Source: Oxalobacteraceae bacterium OTU3CAMAD1 (GTDB lineage Bacteria > Pseudomonadota > Gammaproteobacteria > Burkholderiales > Burkholderiaceae_D). From it: 64,000 nucleotides of DNA. The position numbers were made by a program, and so were the translations under genes. Shown here piece by piece: positions 27,844 through 35,800 of the stretch. Positions within the stretch are counted from its first letter, which is position 1; every line of letters begins with the position of its first letter. The notes beneath the pieces are model-generated. The model had not been told where the DNA came from. It searched no databases and was given only the letters and a program-made list of their open reading frames with translations. Location of the stretch: the NCBI GenBank assembly GCA_024123915.1, contig CP099650.1, positions 1,178,001-1,242,000 on the forward strand. The letters run 5' to 3'.

Positions 27844-28546
27844 GGAGCGCGTTCTTGCGGTCGATCAGCGCGCGGAAGTTCGACAGCGATGCGAGCACCA
27901 TGTAGATGGCGTGCAGGTGGCCGCCCGCGTGCAGCTTGGCGATGACGTCTCCGCTCAAGCCGGCCAGGCGGTCCTCGTTGATCGTGTAGAAGCCGGCCAG
28001 GCGGTTTTGCGAACCGTCGTCCAGGCCCACATCGAGCACGAAGCTTTCCAGCAGTTCGTGCTCCACCAGGGTGGCCAGGAACAGCGGCATGTCCTGCATG
28101 CCGTTGTGGATCGCCGCCAGCAGCGAGTTGACGCGCTCCAGGTAATCGGTGGTGCCGCCGTGTGGCTTGAAGACTTCCTCGCCCTCACTGTCGCTGACGC
28201 GCGGGTTCTCGATATCGATGTGTATCGACATGTCCTGGCCATCGGGGCCGCCCATGCCGATCAGGAAGGGCTGGCGCTCGACCAGCATCGGGATGTAGAC
28301 CGCGTCCCAGCGGTCGCCCTGCAGGAACAGGTTCTCGCCCTCCTGGAAGCCGAGCAGCGCGATCGGCTCGAAGCCCGCGCCGTCGGTGGTCTGACGGAAG
28401 ACGATCGGGTAGCACGCCTGGATGTTGCGGAATTCGGCGGGGAAGGTGGGCGCCGCCATCTGCGCGTCGCCGAAGCGCGCGCCGCGCCGGGTGATCACGC
28501 GCAGGTTTTTGTGTTCGACGTTGTTGAGTAATACTGGTTTGGGCAT
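27836..28546 (-). CDS. SapC-family protein
   Basis: A 236-residue SapC protein (the S-layer-associated SapC of Campylobacter gives the name). Visible features: N-terminal LLNNVEHKNLRVITRRGARFGDAQ, then YPIVFRQTTDG..PIALLGFQEGENLFL, PFLIGMGG and the C-terminal FYTINEDRLAGLSGD. No signal peptide. Family members recur beside TBDRs and halogenase-family genes in Proteobacteria; the biochemical role is not known. Coupled to the cupin gene by an 8-nt overlap. Confidence 0.9.
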   Translation of the reverse strand: MPKPVLLNNVEHKNLRVITRRGARFGDAQMAAPTFPAEFRNIQACYPIVFRQTTDGAGFEPIALLGFQEGENLFLQGDRWDAVYIPMLVERQPFLIGMGGPDGQDMSIHIDIENPRVSDSEGEEVFKPHGGTTDYLERVNSLLAAIHNGMQDMPLFLATLVEHELLESFVLDVGLDDGSQNRLAGFYTINEDRLAGLSGDVIAKLHAGGHLHAIYMVLASLSNFRALIDRKNALHA

Positions 28547-28565
28547 GACTTGTCTCGAATGATAA

Positions 28566-30113
28566 TTATGTGCGGAGGCCGTGGCGTTTGATGTGCTCTA
28601 TCAGCTCGCGGTTGGTGGGAAGTGCGTCCAGCATCTTCTGTGTCAGGTTGGCCGCTTCGCGGAAATAGCCGTCGGCCATCGCCGCTTCGTGCGGATGTTG
28701 CTTGGTGAATTCGGTGCTGCCACCCATGCCGTACAAGATGTACTGGTAGCTGGCCGACGGGAACACTTCCTCGATGCGGTTGAAGTCGCTGCGCGACGGC
28801 GCGCGGTGGCGCCACAAGGTCAGCAGCTCGCCCAGCCGCTCCGGCACACGTTCGGCTTCCGTGTTATCGCGCCAGTAGGCGCTGTCGCGGCGCTTGCTCA
28901 GCACGTAGTGCAGCTTGAGGAAATCGATCACCCGCTCCCAGCGGTAGGTGAAGTGTTCGTTGAAGCGTTTGGCGACGATGTCCATCTCCGCGCGCGTGGC
29001 CGGCATGTCGTCGCTGACCATGGCGGCCGACATTTCCACCAGCGCCAGGGCAGACGCCTCCAGCGGTTCGATGAAGCCGGCCGACAGGCCGATGGCGACG
29101 CAGTTGCGATGCCAGAATTTGGCGCGGTAGCCGGGGTCGAAGGTCAGCTTGCGCGGCGACGGGATGTCCGCCGGGCCGCAGGTGGCCGCGATATAGGCGC
29201 GCAATTCCGCTTCGGCCTGGTCGTCGCCGATGTGCGCGCCCGAGTAGACGTGGCCGACGCCGCGCCGGGTCGGCAGGCCGATGTCCCAGATCCAGCCGGC
29301 GCTTTGCGCGGTCGACGAGGTTTGCGAGGAGATCGGATAATTGTCGGCGGGGTAGGGGATTTGCACCGCCAGCGCCGAGTCGTTGTACAGCACGTGCTTT
29401 TGCGAGATGAACTCGATGTCGTAGTGCTTGCCCAGCAGCAGCGATTGCATGCCGGTGCAGTCGATGAACAGGTCGCCTTCAAGGGCGCCATGGCGCTGCG
29501 TTTGCAAGGAGGCGATGTCGCCGTTGGCAGCGGAATGGATGCTGGTCACGTGGTCCGGCACGTAGCGCACGCCCAGGTTTTCCAGGCAGTGCTTGCGCAG
29601 GAACAGGCCGAACTTGCCGGCGTCCAGGTGGTAGCCGTAATTGGCGACGGCGGCGAATTCCGGCGTGGCGGCCTGCTTGGGCGCCTTGCCGCGCGCACAC
29701 AGGTGCGGCTGGTAGCTGACCAGGTCGGCGAACGGTACATCGGGATGCTGGGCCAGCCAGTGTTCCGGCATGTTCGCTTCGCCGTAGCCTTGCGGCAACA
29801 CGAACGGGTGGAAGTAATAGTCGTCGTCGGCGCCGGTGCACCAGCGGTTGAAGCGCGAGCCCTGCTTGAACGAGGCGTCGCATTCGCGGAAAAAGTCGGA
29901 TTCGGACACGCCGATGCGGCGCAAGGTGTCGCGCATGCTCGGCCAGGTGCCTTCGCCGACGCCGATCGGTGCGACGTCGGGCGATTCGATCAGGGTGACC
30001 TGCAGCCCCGAAGGGGAGGTCGCGCGGTGTTCGGCCGCGATCAGGCCGGCGGTCAGCCAACCGGCCGAGCCACCTCCCACTATCACTATCCGGCGGATCA
30101 AGTCATTGGCCAT
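28566..30113 (-). CDS. Flavin-dependent halogenase-family protein with variant WxWxIP motif (proximal)
   Basis: A 515-residue protein (start 30113; upstream codons to 30185 are not needed). FAD motif VIVGGGSAGWL (13-18), GVGEGTWPS, Lys83 in ASFKQGSRF and GLSAGFIEPLEAS are kept. The diagnostic motif reads W274-I-W276-D-I-G279, so the Pro of WxWxIP is Gly. That motif separates halogenases from monooxygenases, so activity may be altered. First gene after the TBDR, with a dispersed palindrome in the 197-bp gap. 19 nt before the SapC gene. Confidence 0.88.
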   Translation of the reverse strand: MANDLIRRIVIVGGGSAGWLTAGLIAAEHRATSPSGLQVTLIESPDVAPIGVGEGTWPSMRDTLRRIGVSESDFFRECDASFKQGSRFNRWCTGADDDYYFHPFVLPQGYGEANMPEHWLAQHPDVPFADLVSYQPHLCARGKAPKQAATPEFAAVANYGYHLDAGKFGLFLRKHCLENLGVRYVPDHVTSIHSAANGDIASLQTQRHGALEGDLFIDCTGMQSLLLGKHYDIEFISQKHVLYNDSALAVQIPYPADNYPISSQTSSTAQSAGWIWDIGLPTRRGVGHVYSGAHIGDDQAEAELRAYIAATCGPADIPSPRKLTFDPGYRAKFWHRNCVAIGLSAGFIEPLEASALALVEMSAAMVSDDMPATRAEMDIVAKRFNEHFTYRWERVIDFLKLHYVLSKRRDSAYWRDNTEAERVPERLGELLTLWRHRAPSRSDFNRIEEVFPSASYQYILYGMGGSTEFTKQHPHEAAMADGYFREAANLTQKMLDALPTNRELIEHIKRHGLRT

Positions 30114-30212
30114 TGGAACGTCCCAGATCATTGCAGAAAGTATAACCGACAAGGCCGCTGACGGGCAGCGGCCTTTTCCTTCCAAGGTTGTAATTACACT
30201 ACATCATAGGCA

Positions 30213-30257
30213 AACCCGCACCCCCATGCGGGGTCGTACCCAACCGGGTACGACCCC
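30213..30257. repeat. Dispersed palindrome with GGGGTCGTACCC core, copy 2
   Basis: AACCCGCACCCCC then stem GGGGTCGTACCC (30230-30241), loop AACC, GGGTACGACCCC (30246-30257). Same lead and stem as the copy at 13792. It lies between the TBDR and the proximal halogenase gene and may process or attenuate the operon transcript. Confidence 0.8.
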
Positions 30258-30310
30258 TAAGCGGCGGCGCTGGCGTATCGCTGAGGCATGCGGGGTGGAA
30301 GGTGCGGTAC

Positions 30311-33300
30311 TTAGAACTTGTAGCGGGCTCCCAGCATGTAGCGTGGCCCGGCCTGGGTGACCGATTCCACCGCCTGTTTGGTGCGCCCGTGCACCCGCTG
30401 GATCGAGTTGCCGGCGTTGATCACCTCGAATTGCAGGCTGATGTTTTTGTTGTAGTTATAGCCAACACTCAGGTCGATCTGGCCGTACGACTCGGTGTAC
30501 TGCGGGTTCGGTCCGTAGGAGTCGAAGGTCGACGACAGGAACTCGCCGCGCCAGTTGTAGGCCAGGCGCGCGGTCCACTTGTCGTTTTCGAAAATGCCGA
30601 CGACGTTGGACGAGTTGCTCAGCCCCACCAGCGCGAACTGTTCGCCCAGCCTGGCGTTGTCGTACTTCAGCCCCGAATTCACATAGGTGTAGTTGGTCGA
30701 GATGCCGAAGCCGCTGCTGCCGAACATGTGCTGCAGGTTCACCTCGATGCCGTCCAGGCTGGCCTTCTTCTGGTTGGCGAAGGAGTTGATCTTGAAGTTG
30801 GCGATCGGATCGCTCGGCTGGCCGACGATGGTGCCGGTGGCGTTGCCGGTGCCGGCGTCGTCCGGTCCGCGCGTCACGCCGGGGGCGGTCGGGTGGTTGC
30901 GGAAGATGTAGTTGCGGATGCAGGTGGTGTCGGCCGTCGCGCAACCGTTGGCCAGCGCCTGGTTCCACAGCGCGCCGCCGACCGGCGTATGCAGGTTGAA
31001 CGGCGTGGCGTTGAAGGTCGACTGGCCGGCGTAGTTGGTCAAGTCCTTGCGGAAGTAGCCCAGCGAGAAGAAGTTCTGCTGGCCGTAGTACCACTCGTAG
31101 GACAGGTCCAGGTTCTTCGACTTGACCGGTTTCAGCGCCGGATTGCCCTGGTTGCCGGTGCCGCCGTCGACCCGCGCCAATGAGTTGAGGGTGGTGCCGC
31201 CCTGGATCTGGTCGTAGCGCGGGCGGCCGATGCTGTGGCCGTAGCTCAGGCGCAGCTTCTGGGTCGGCGTCAGCTCGATGTCGGAGTCCAGGCTCGGCAG
31301 GATGTTGTGGTACTTGCCGGTCAGGGTGGTGAAGGTCGGCGCGCCGAAGGCGACCGGCAATTCGTTCTGCGACACCCAGCTGATGCTGGTGGCGGCCGGC
31401 ACCAGCGCGGTCGAGACCACGTCGGTCTTCTCGTAGCGCACGCCGAGCGCGGTGCGGATCGGCATCGGCGTGTCCCAGTCGGTGTTGAACTGGATGTAGG
31501 CCGACTTCGATTTTTCCTCGACGCGCGAGTCGTTGTCGAAGGTGGTCTTCGGCAGGTACAGCGCCGGCAGGCCGGAGGCGGTGGCCGCCAACTGGCGCAC
31601 CTGGGCGAAGTTGAAGGTGTAGAACTGGTTGAACAGCGCCGGATTGTCGCTGCCGTCGATCTTGTCGAAGTACTGGCGGATCGTGTCCTTGTGCCAGACG
31701 CTGCTCGGATAGTCGGCCGGCTTGGTGGCGCCGCCCCAGGTGTCGCGCTGGTTGTTGGAGAAGGCCGAGCGGTTGTCGACCTTGGTGGCGCCGGCGCCGA
31801 ATTTCAGTTCGGAGGCGTCGAACACTTTCCACGCGCCCTTGACCTGGGTCTGCTCGACCTCGCCGCGCATGTACGAATTGGTGAAGTTCGAGCCGGTGAC
31901 CTGCTGGCCGGCCTTGGCGAAGTCCACGCCTTCCATGCTCAGCACCGGGAAGTCCTGGCTGAAGTCGGCCGTGGTGGTGCCGCGGCTGAAGCTGGCCGTG
32001 CCGAGCGTGTTGCTCGAACCGAAGGGGCTGTCGGCGCCGGAGGTGGCCGACGAGCGGTGCGCGTCGAGCTCGAGGCGCAGGTCGGTGGTCGGCTTCCAGA
32101 CGGCGTTGAAGCCGAGCGATTTGTTTTGCGTCCTGGTGGCGAAGTCGGCGCCGCCCATGGCCACGTCCGAGGTGCCGATGGACGGATCGTTGGCGTTGCG
32201 CGGAATGATCTCGGTGTAGCTCAGCGGGCTCGACACCGGACCCTTGGTCCACGAGCTGGCCGACGGGCCGAAGTTGAACCAGGCGCTGATGTCGTTGCGC
32301 TTGGTCTGTATCTTGTTTTCCGAGTAGGTGTAGTCCAAGGTCGTGACCAGTTCCTTGACCGGCTTGAATTGCAGCGTCAATTGGCCGTTGGTGCGCTGGC
32401 GTTTGACGCCGTTGAAGTTGTAGTTCAGGTTCTGCGGCACCATGTAGACGTCGTTGGGGCCGGGACGGTTGGTGATGTTCTCCGAGCCGGCGGCGCCCGG
32501 TTGCGGGATCGAACCCCAGCTGTTCTCGTCGCCGCGCACCGGGCCGTGCCAGCCGCTGGAGACGGCGGCCGAGTTGTAGCCGAGGTTGCGTTCCTGGTAG
32601 CTGCCGGTGATCGCGATGCCGAACTTGCCGTCGGCGAAGGTATTGCTGTAGATGCCGGACAGCTCGGGCGTGGTCGAGTTGCTGGCCTTGACGTCGGCCG
32701 GCAGGTTGTCGTTCGAGGTGTCGTAGACGCCCTTGACGCCGAAGCTGGCATGCAGGCCGGGGCGGTCGAGCGGGCGCGCCGTCATCACGTTGACGGTGGC
32801 GCCGATGCCGCCGGTCGGGGTGTCGGCGCGGCTGGTTTTATACACTTGCAGCTGCGAGATCGCCTCCGACGCCAGGTTGGCGAAGTCGAAGGCGCGCCCG
32901 TTCAGGTCGCCCAGGTTGGAGGTCGGCATCTGGCGGCCGTTGAGCAGCACCATGTTGAAGTCGGGGCCGACGCCGCGCACGGTGATCTTCGAGCCTTCGC
33001 CGATTGAGCGGTCGATCGAGACCCCGGAGATGCGCTGCAGCGACTCGGCCAGGTTGGTGTCGGGGAACTTGCCGATGTCCTCGGCGACGATGCCGTCGAC
33101 CACGCCGTCGGAATTGCGCTTCAGGTTCATCGACGAGATCAGCGCCTGGCGCATGCCCGTCACCACCACGCTTTGCACCACCGGCGCCTCGCCGGCCATC
33201 TCGACCGGCGCCGCCTGGACGGCCGCCTGGGTTTGCGCGAAGGCCGGCAGGGCCGTGGCTGTGGCCATGAACGCGCCGGCCACGGCCAGGGTCATGAGTT

Positions 33301-33325
33301 TTTGTCGTGTCTTTGGATAATGCAT
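30311..33325 (-). CDS. TonB-dependent receptor of the halogenase operon
   Basis: A 1004-residue receptor; start 33325 chosen for its GAGGAG RBS and immediate signal peptide (ending LPAFAQ). TonB-box region SVVVTGMRQALISSMNLKR, plug with VAEDIGKFPDTNLAESLQRISGVSIDRS and VRGVGPDFNMVLLNGRQ, barrel ending MLGARYKF. The IGKFPDTNLAESLQRI plug type is characteristic of large TBDRs in carbohydrate-uptake (CUT) loci of Xanthomonas, Caulobacter and relatives. First gene of the operon, controlled by a LacI-type operator. Probable ligand: an oligosaccharide. Confidence 0.94.
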   Translation of the reverse strand: MHYPKTRQKLMTLAVAGAFMATATALPAFAQTQAAVQAAPVEMAGEAPVVQSVVVTGMRQALISSMNLKRNSDGVVDGIVAEDIGKFPDTNLAESLQRISGVSIDRSIGEGSKITVRGVGPDFNMVLLNGRQMPTSNLGDLNGRAFDFANLASEAISQLQVYKTSRADTPTGGIGATVNVMTARPLDRPGLHASFGVKGVYDTSNDNLPADVKASNSTTPELSGIYSNTFADGKFGIAITGSYQERNLGYNSAAVSSGWHGPVRGDENSWGSIPQPGAAGSENITNRPGPNDVYMVPQNLNYNFNGVKRQRTNGQLTLQFKPVKELVTTLDYTYSENKIQTKRNDISAWFNFGPSASSWTKGPVSSPLSYTEIIPRNANDPSIGTSDVAMGGADFATRTQNKSLGFNAVWKPTTDLRLELDAHRSSATSGADSPFGSSNTLGTASFSRGTTTADFSQDFPVLSMEGVDFAKAGQQVTGSNFTNSYMRGEVEQTQVKGAWKVFDASELKFGAGATKVDNRSAFSNNQRDTWGGATKPADYPSSVWHKDTIRQYFDKIDGSDNPALFNQFYTFNFAQVRQLAATASGLPALYLPKTTFDNDSRVEEKSKSAYIQFNTDWDTPMPIRTALGVRYEKTDVVSTALVPAATSISWVSQNELPVAFGAPTFTTLTGKYHNILPSLDSDIELTPTQKLRLSYGHSIGRPRYDQIQGGTTLNSLARVDGGTGNQGNPALKPVKSKNLDLSYEWYYGQQNFFSLGYFRKDLTNYAGQSTFNATPFNLHTPVGGALWNQALANGCATADTTCIRNYIFRNHPTAPGVTRGPDDAGTGNATGTIVGQPSDPIANFKINSFANQKKASLDGIEVNLQHMFGSSGFGISTNYTYVNSGLKYDNARLGEQFALVGLSNSSNVVGIFENDKWTARLAYNWRGEFLSSTFDSYGPNPQYTESYGQIDLSVGYNYNKNISLQFEVINAGNSIQRVHGRTKQAVESVTQAGPRYMLGARYKF

Positions 33326-33420
33326 GTTGTCTCCTCTGTTTTTATAAACCGCTCTCGCGTTGCCCTGCTGCCTACCATCGCCAACCTTCGCCACGATTCC
33401 AACCAATATTCCAACAATCT

Positions 33421-33477
33421 TGGAAAGGTTTCCATTCGATGCTGGCAAATATAGCATCGTTCGTTTTTTAAAGTCAA
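33421..33477 (-). promoter_or_regulatory. Sigma70 promoter and LacI operator of the TBDR/halogenase operon
   Basis: On the minus strand TTGACT (33477-33472), 18 bases and TATATT (33453-33448) form a promoter with start near 33440. The dyad TGGAAA-CC-TTTCCA (33434-33421) follows at about +6 to +20, a repressing position. Confidence 0.75.
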
Positions 33478-33510
33478 TTTGGTATCGCGGGTAAACGCCG
33501 GAGGTTTTCG

Positions 33511-33554
33511 TTGACAGGGCAAATCAAGGCGTGCACCATATGGGAACGTTTCCA
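33511..33554 (+). promoter_or_regulatory. Promoter and LacI operator of the deacetylase-lacI unit
   Basis: A perfect -35 TTGACA (33511-33516) precedes a weaker CCATAT-like -10 near 33536-33541. The operator TGGGAACGTTTCCA (33541-33554) has the central CpG of classical LacI/GalR sites and covers the start region. Confidence 0.7.
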
Positions 33555-33570
33555 AAATGAGACACTTTGC

Positions 33571-34395
33571 ATGACGATACGGATATTTTCAGCGTTGGCG
33601 GCGGCGCTTTTGCTGGCCCAGCCGGCGGCGCAGGCGCAGGGAGCTGCGGAGGCGGCATTCCGCTGGCCCCACGGCGCCCGCGCCGCCGTCAGCCTGTCCT
33701 ACGACGACTCGCTCGACTCGCAGCTCGACACCGCCTTGCCGACTTTGGACAAGTATGGCCTGAAGGCCAGCTTCTACCTGGAGTTGTCCGCCGGGTCGGT
33801 CGGGCGGCGCATGGCGGCGTGGCGGGCTGCGGCGGCACGTGGCCACGAGCTGGGCAACCACAGCCTGTTCCACCAGTGCTCGGGCAAGGCGCCCGGGCAT
33901 GAGTGGGTACGGCCGGAGCGCGATCTCGACACCATGAGCGTGGCGCAGATGGCCGCGCAAGTCCTGGTGGGCAATACGATGCTGGCCGCCATCGACGGCC
34001 GGCGCGAGCGCACCTACACGGTGCCCTGCGGCGATACCATGGCGCTCGCCCCGGGAGGCCGCGCCAGCTACCTGCCGGCCATCGCAGGCGAGTTCGTCGC
34101 CATGAAGACCACCGGCGGGCAGGCGGTGACGCCGTCGATGGGCGGCCTCGATCCGTACGCGGTGACGGTGCTGGCGCCGGAGGGTTTGAGCGGCAAGGAG
34201 TTGATCGCGCTGGTGCGCGAGGCGGCCGAGCGGGGGACGATGGTCAACTTCACCTTCCACGGCATCGGCGGCGACTATCTGGTGACCACGGCCGAGGCGC
34301 ACGAGGAGTTGGTGCGCTACCTGGCCGAGAACCGGAAGACCTATTGGACCGACACCTTCCTGAACATCATGACTTACGTAAAAAAGAAAAAGTGA
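33571..34395 (+). CDS. Exported polysaccharide deacetylase (NodB fold, CE4-like)
   Basis: A 274-residue protein; start 33571 gives a direct signal peptide ending AAQAQ. NodB motifs: VSLSYDDSLDSQ (Asp45-Asp46, catalytic base and metal ligand) and GHELGNHSLFH (His97, His101 metal ligands). Further segment FTFHGIGGDYLVTT near the C-terminus. Removes acetyl groups from a polysaccharide, probably in the periplasm. It is seven nt upstream of the LacI gene and shares its operator, linking deacetylation to the TBDR-imported glycan. Confidence 0.88.
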   Translation: MTIRIFSALAAALLLAQPAAQAQGAAEAAFRWPHGARAAVSLSYDDSLDSQLDTALPTLDKYGLKASFYLELSAGSVGRRMAAWRAAAARGHELGNHSLFHQCSGKAPGHEWVRPERDLDTMSVAQMAAQVLVGNTMLAAIDGRRERTYTVPCGDTMALAPGGRASYLPAIAGEFVAMKTTGGQAVTPSMGGLDPYAVTVLAPEGLSGKELIALVREAAERGTMVNFTFHGIGGDYLVTTAEAHEELVRYLAENRKTYWTDTFLNIMTYVKKKK

Positions 34396-34402
34396 CGAAG
34401 CC

Positions 34403-35413
34403 GTGGCCACCATCAAAGACGTAGCCCGGCTCGCCGGCGTGGGACTGGGGACCGCTTCGCGGGTGGTCAGCGGCAAGGGGTCGGTATCGCCGGCGACCGT
34501 GGCCAAGGTGCGGGCGGCGATCGAGGAGCTCGGCTTCCGGCCGTCGCACGCGGCGCGCTCGCTGCTGTCGGGCAGCAGCCGCATGATCGGCGTCTACATC
34601 CCCGTGCTGAGCGGGACGTTCTACACGCCCATCCTGCAGATCATCGACACCGAGTTGCGCACGGCCGGGCTGCACATGGTGGTGGCGTTCGGCGTCGGCC
34701 TGGGCGGCGCGCGCCAGCAGGCGATCGAAGGCATCGAGTTCCTCATCGAGCGCGGTTGCGACGGCTTGATCCTGATGACCAATGTGCTGCTGGAGGAGGA
34801 CATCGCCGCGCTCGGCGCCAAGCAGCATCAGGTGGTGCTGCTCAATCATTATTTCGACAGCATCGCCGGGCAGTGTTTCACGGTCGACCATCAGCTGGGC
34901 GGCAAGATGGCGGCGCGCACCTTGCTCGAGCATGGGCATCGCCGGATCGCCGTGGTGTCCGGGCCGTCGAGCTTGCCGGATAACGTGGTGCGTATCGACG
35001 CTTTCATGTACGAGCTGGCGGCCCATGGCATCGACACCGGCAAGGTGTGGCTGGTCGAGCGCGATTTTTCGCCGGCCGGCGGGTGGTCGGCGGCCAAGGA
35101 GCTGATGGAGTCGGGCCATGCCTGCACGGCGATGTTCTGCGCCAATGACGAGATGGCGGTCGGAGCGCTGTCGTATTTCCAGGAGGCGGGCATTCATGTG
35201 CCGAGCGAGCTGTCGGTGATCGGGTATGACGATACGCCGAGCGCGGAGTTCTCGGCGCCGCGCCTGACGACGGTACACATGCCGTGGCGCGAGATGACGC
35301 AGAACGGGATCAATGCGCTGCTGAACGGTTGTTATGATTTGGAGCGGCCGGTGACGCATCAGTATCCGGTGACGATGACTTTGCGGGCTTCGCTGGCGAA
35401 GGCGGGCGGCTAG
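34403..35413 (+). CDS. LacI-family transcriptional regulator
   Basis: A 336-residue LacI/GalR repressor (GTG start, seven nt after the deacetylase stop). HTH IKDVARLAGVGLGTASRVVSG, hinge FRPSHAARSL, and a sugar-binding periplasmic-type domain (MIGVYIPVLSGTFYTPIL; VVLLNHYF; ELSVIGYDDTPSAEFSAPRLTTV). It likely binds the two TGGRAA-NN-TTTCCA dyads in the divergent intergenic region and so controls itself, the deacetylase and the TBDR/halogenase operon. Effector is presumably a sugar. Confidence 0.94.
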   Translation: MATIKDVARLAGVGLGTASRVVSGKGSVSPATVAKVRAAIEELGFRPSHAARSLLSGSSRMIGVYIPVLSGTFYTPILQIIDTELRTAGLHMVVAFGVGLGGARQQAIEGIEFLIERGCDGLILMTNVLLEEDIAALGAKQHQVVLLNHYFDSIAGQCFTVDHQLGGKMAARTLLEHGHRRIAVVSGPSSLPDNVVRIDAFMYELAAHGIDTGKVWLVERDFSPAGGWSAAKELMESGHACTAMFCANDEMAVGALSYFQEAGIHVPSELSVIGYDDTPSAEFSAPRLTTVHMPWREMTQNGINALLNGCYDLERPVTHQYPVTMTLRASLAKAGG

Positions 35414-35447
35414 TCAGTGTTGTGGGAGGGATGCGTTTTCTGGAGAC

Positions 35448-35540
35448 ACGTAGGGCGGATTAGGCGGAACGCCGTAATCGGCCATCGATGAGCCGACGAC
35501 GGCGCATGCATGGCCGATTACGCTTCGCTAATCCGCCCTA
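35448..35540. repeat. REP-like palindromic element, copy 2, interrupted by IS110
   Basis: Left part of a second REP-like element (arm ACGTAGGGCGGATTAG at 35448). The right arm reads CTAATCCGCCCTA and stops at 35540; the missing CGT and the symmetric flank GTCTCC are found at 37100-37108, after the IS110 element. Confidence 0.88.
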
Positions 35541-35800
35541 ACGGGCATGTCGTGGGTCGTCGCCCCGGATGATGAAAGAAGGCAAAATCTTGGGTGGAAG
35601 GCAGCGCAACGAGATCGAGAAATTTCGCGGCGGCCTAGCGGACCCCGACCCTAACGTGATCGGTCGAACTGACTCGTACCCCGGATTGCCTCCCCGAGAG
35701 CGCATGTTAAGCAGGCCGTTGGCAACGTACCGCCTTCAGGCAAATTCAGTTCGGCAAGCGCCGCCTTCCATTTTTCAGTCTATCTCAATGGAAGGAAAAA
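35541..35800 (+). ncRNA. Left non-coding end of IS110, candidate bridge-RNA region
   Basis: IS110-group elements such as IS621 encode a bridge RNA between their left end and the recombinase gene; this 260-nt end has the right place and size. A local hairpin CGACC / GGTCG (35646-35666) exposes the loop CTAACGTGATC, which resembles the target core CTACGTG. The assignment rests on family knowledge and this weak match. Confidence 0.35.
35764..35795 (+). promoter_or_regulatory. Hairpin occluding the transposase ribosome-binding site
   Basis: CCTTCCAT (35764-35771) pairs perfectly with ATGGAAGG (35788-35795), and the second arm contains the RBS GGAAGGA of the gene starting at 35801. Folding would keep transposase translation low. 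Confidence 0.6.

Noticed and set aside
25279..30113. Halogenase genes as part of an antibiotic gene cluster
   Set aside because: No NRPS, PKS, RiPP precursor or flavin reductase nearby; the context is a TBDR/SapC/cupin locus.
30114..30125. TGGAACGTCCCA before the proximal halogenase as a third LacI operator
   Set aside because: The dyad is 12 rather than 14 bp long with imperfect arms, and it overlaps the start region by chance level.
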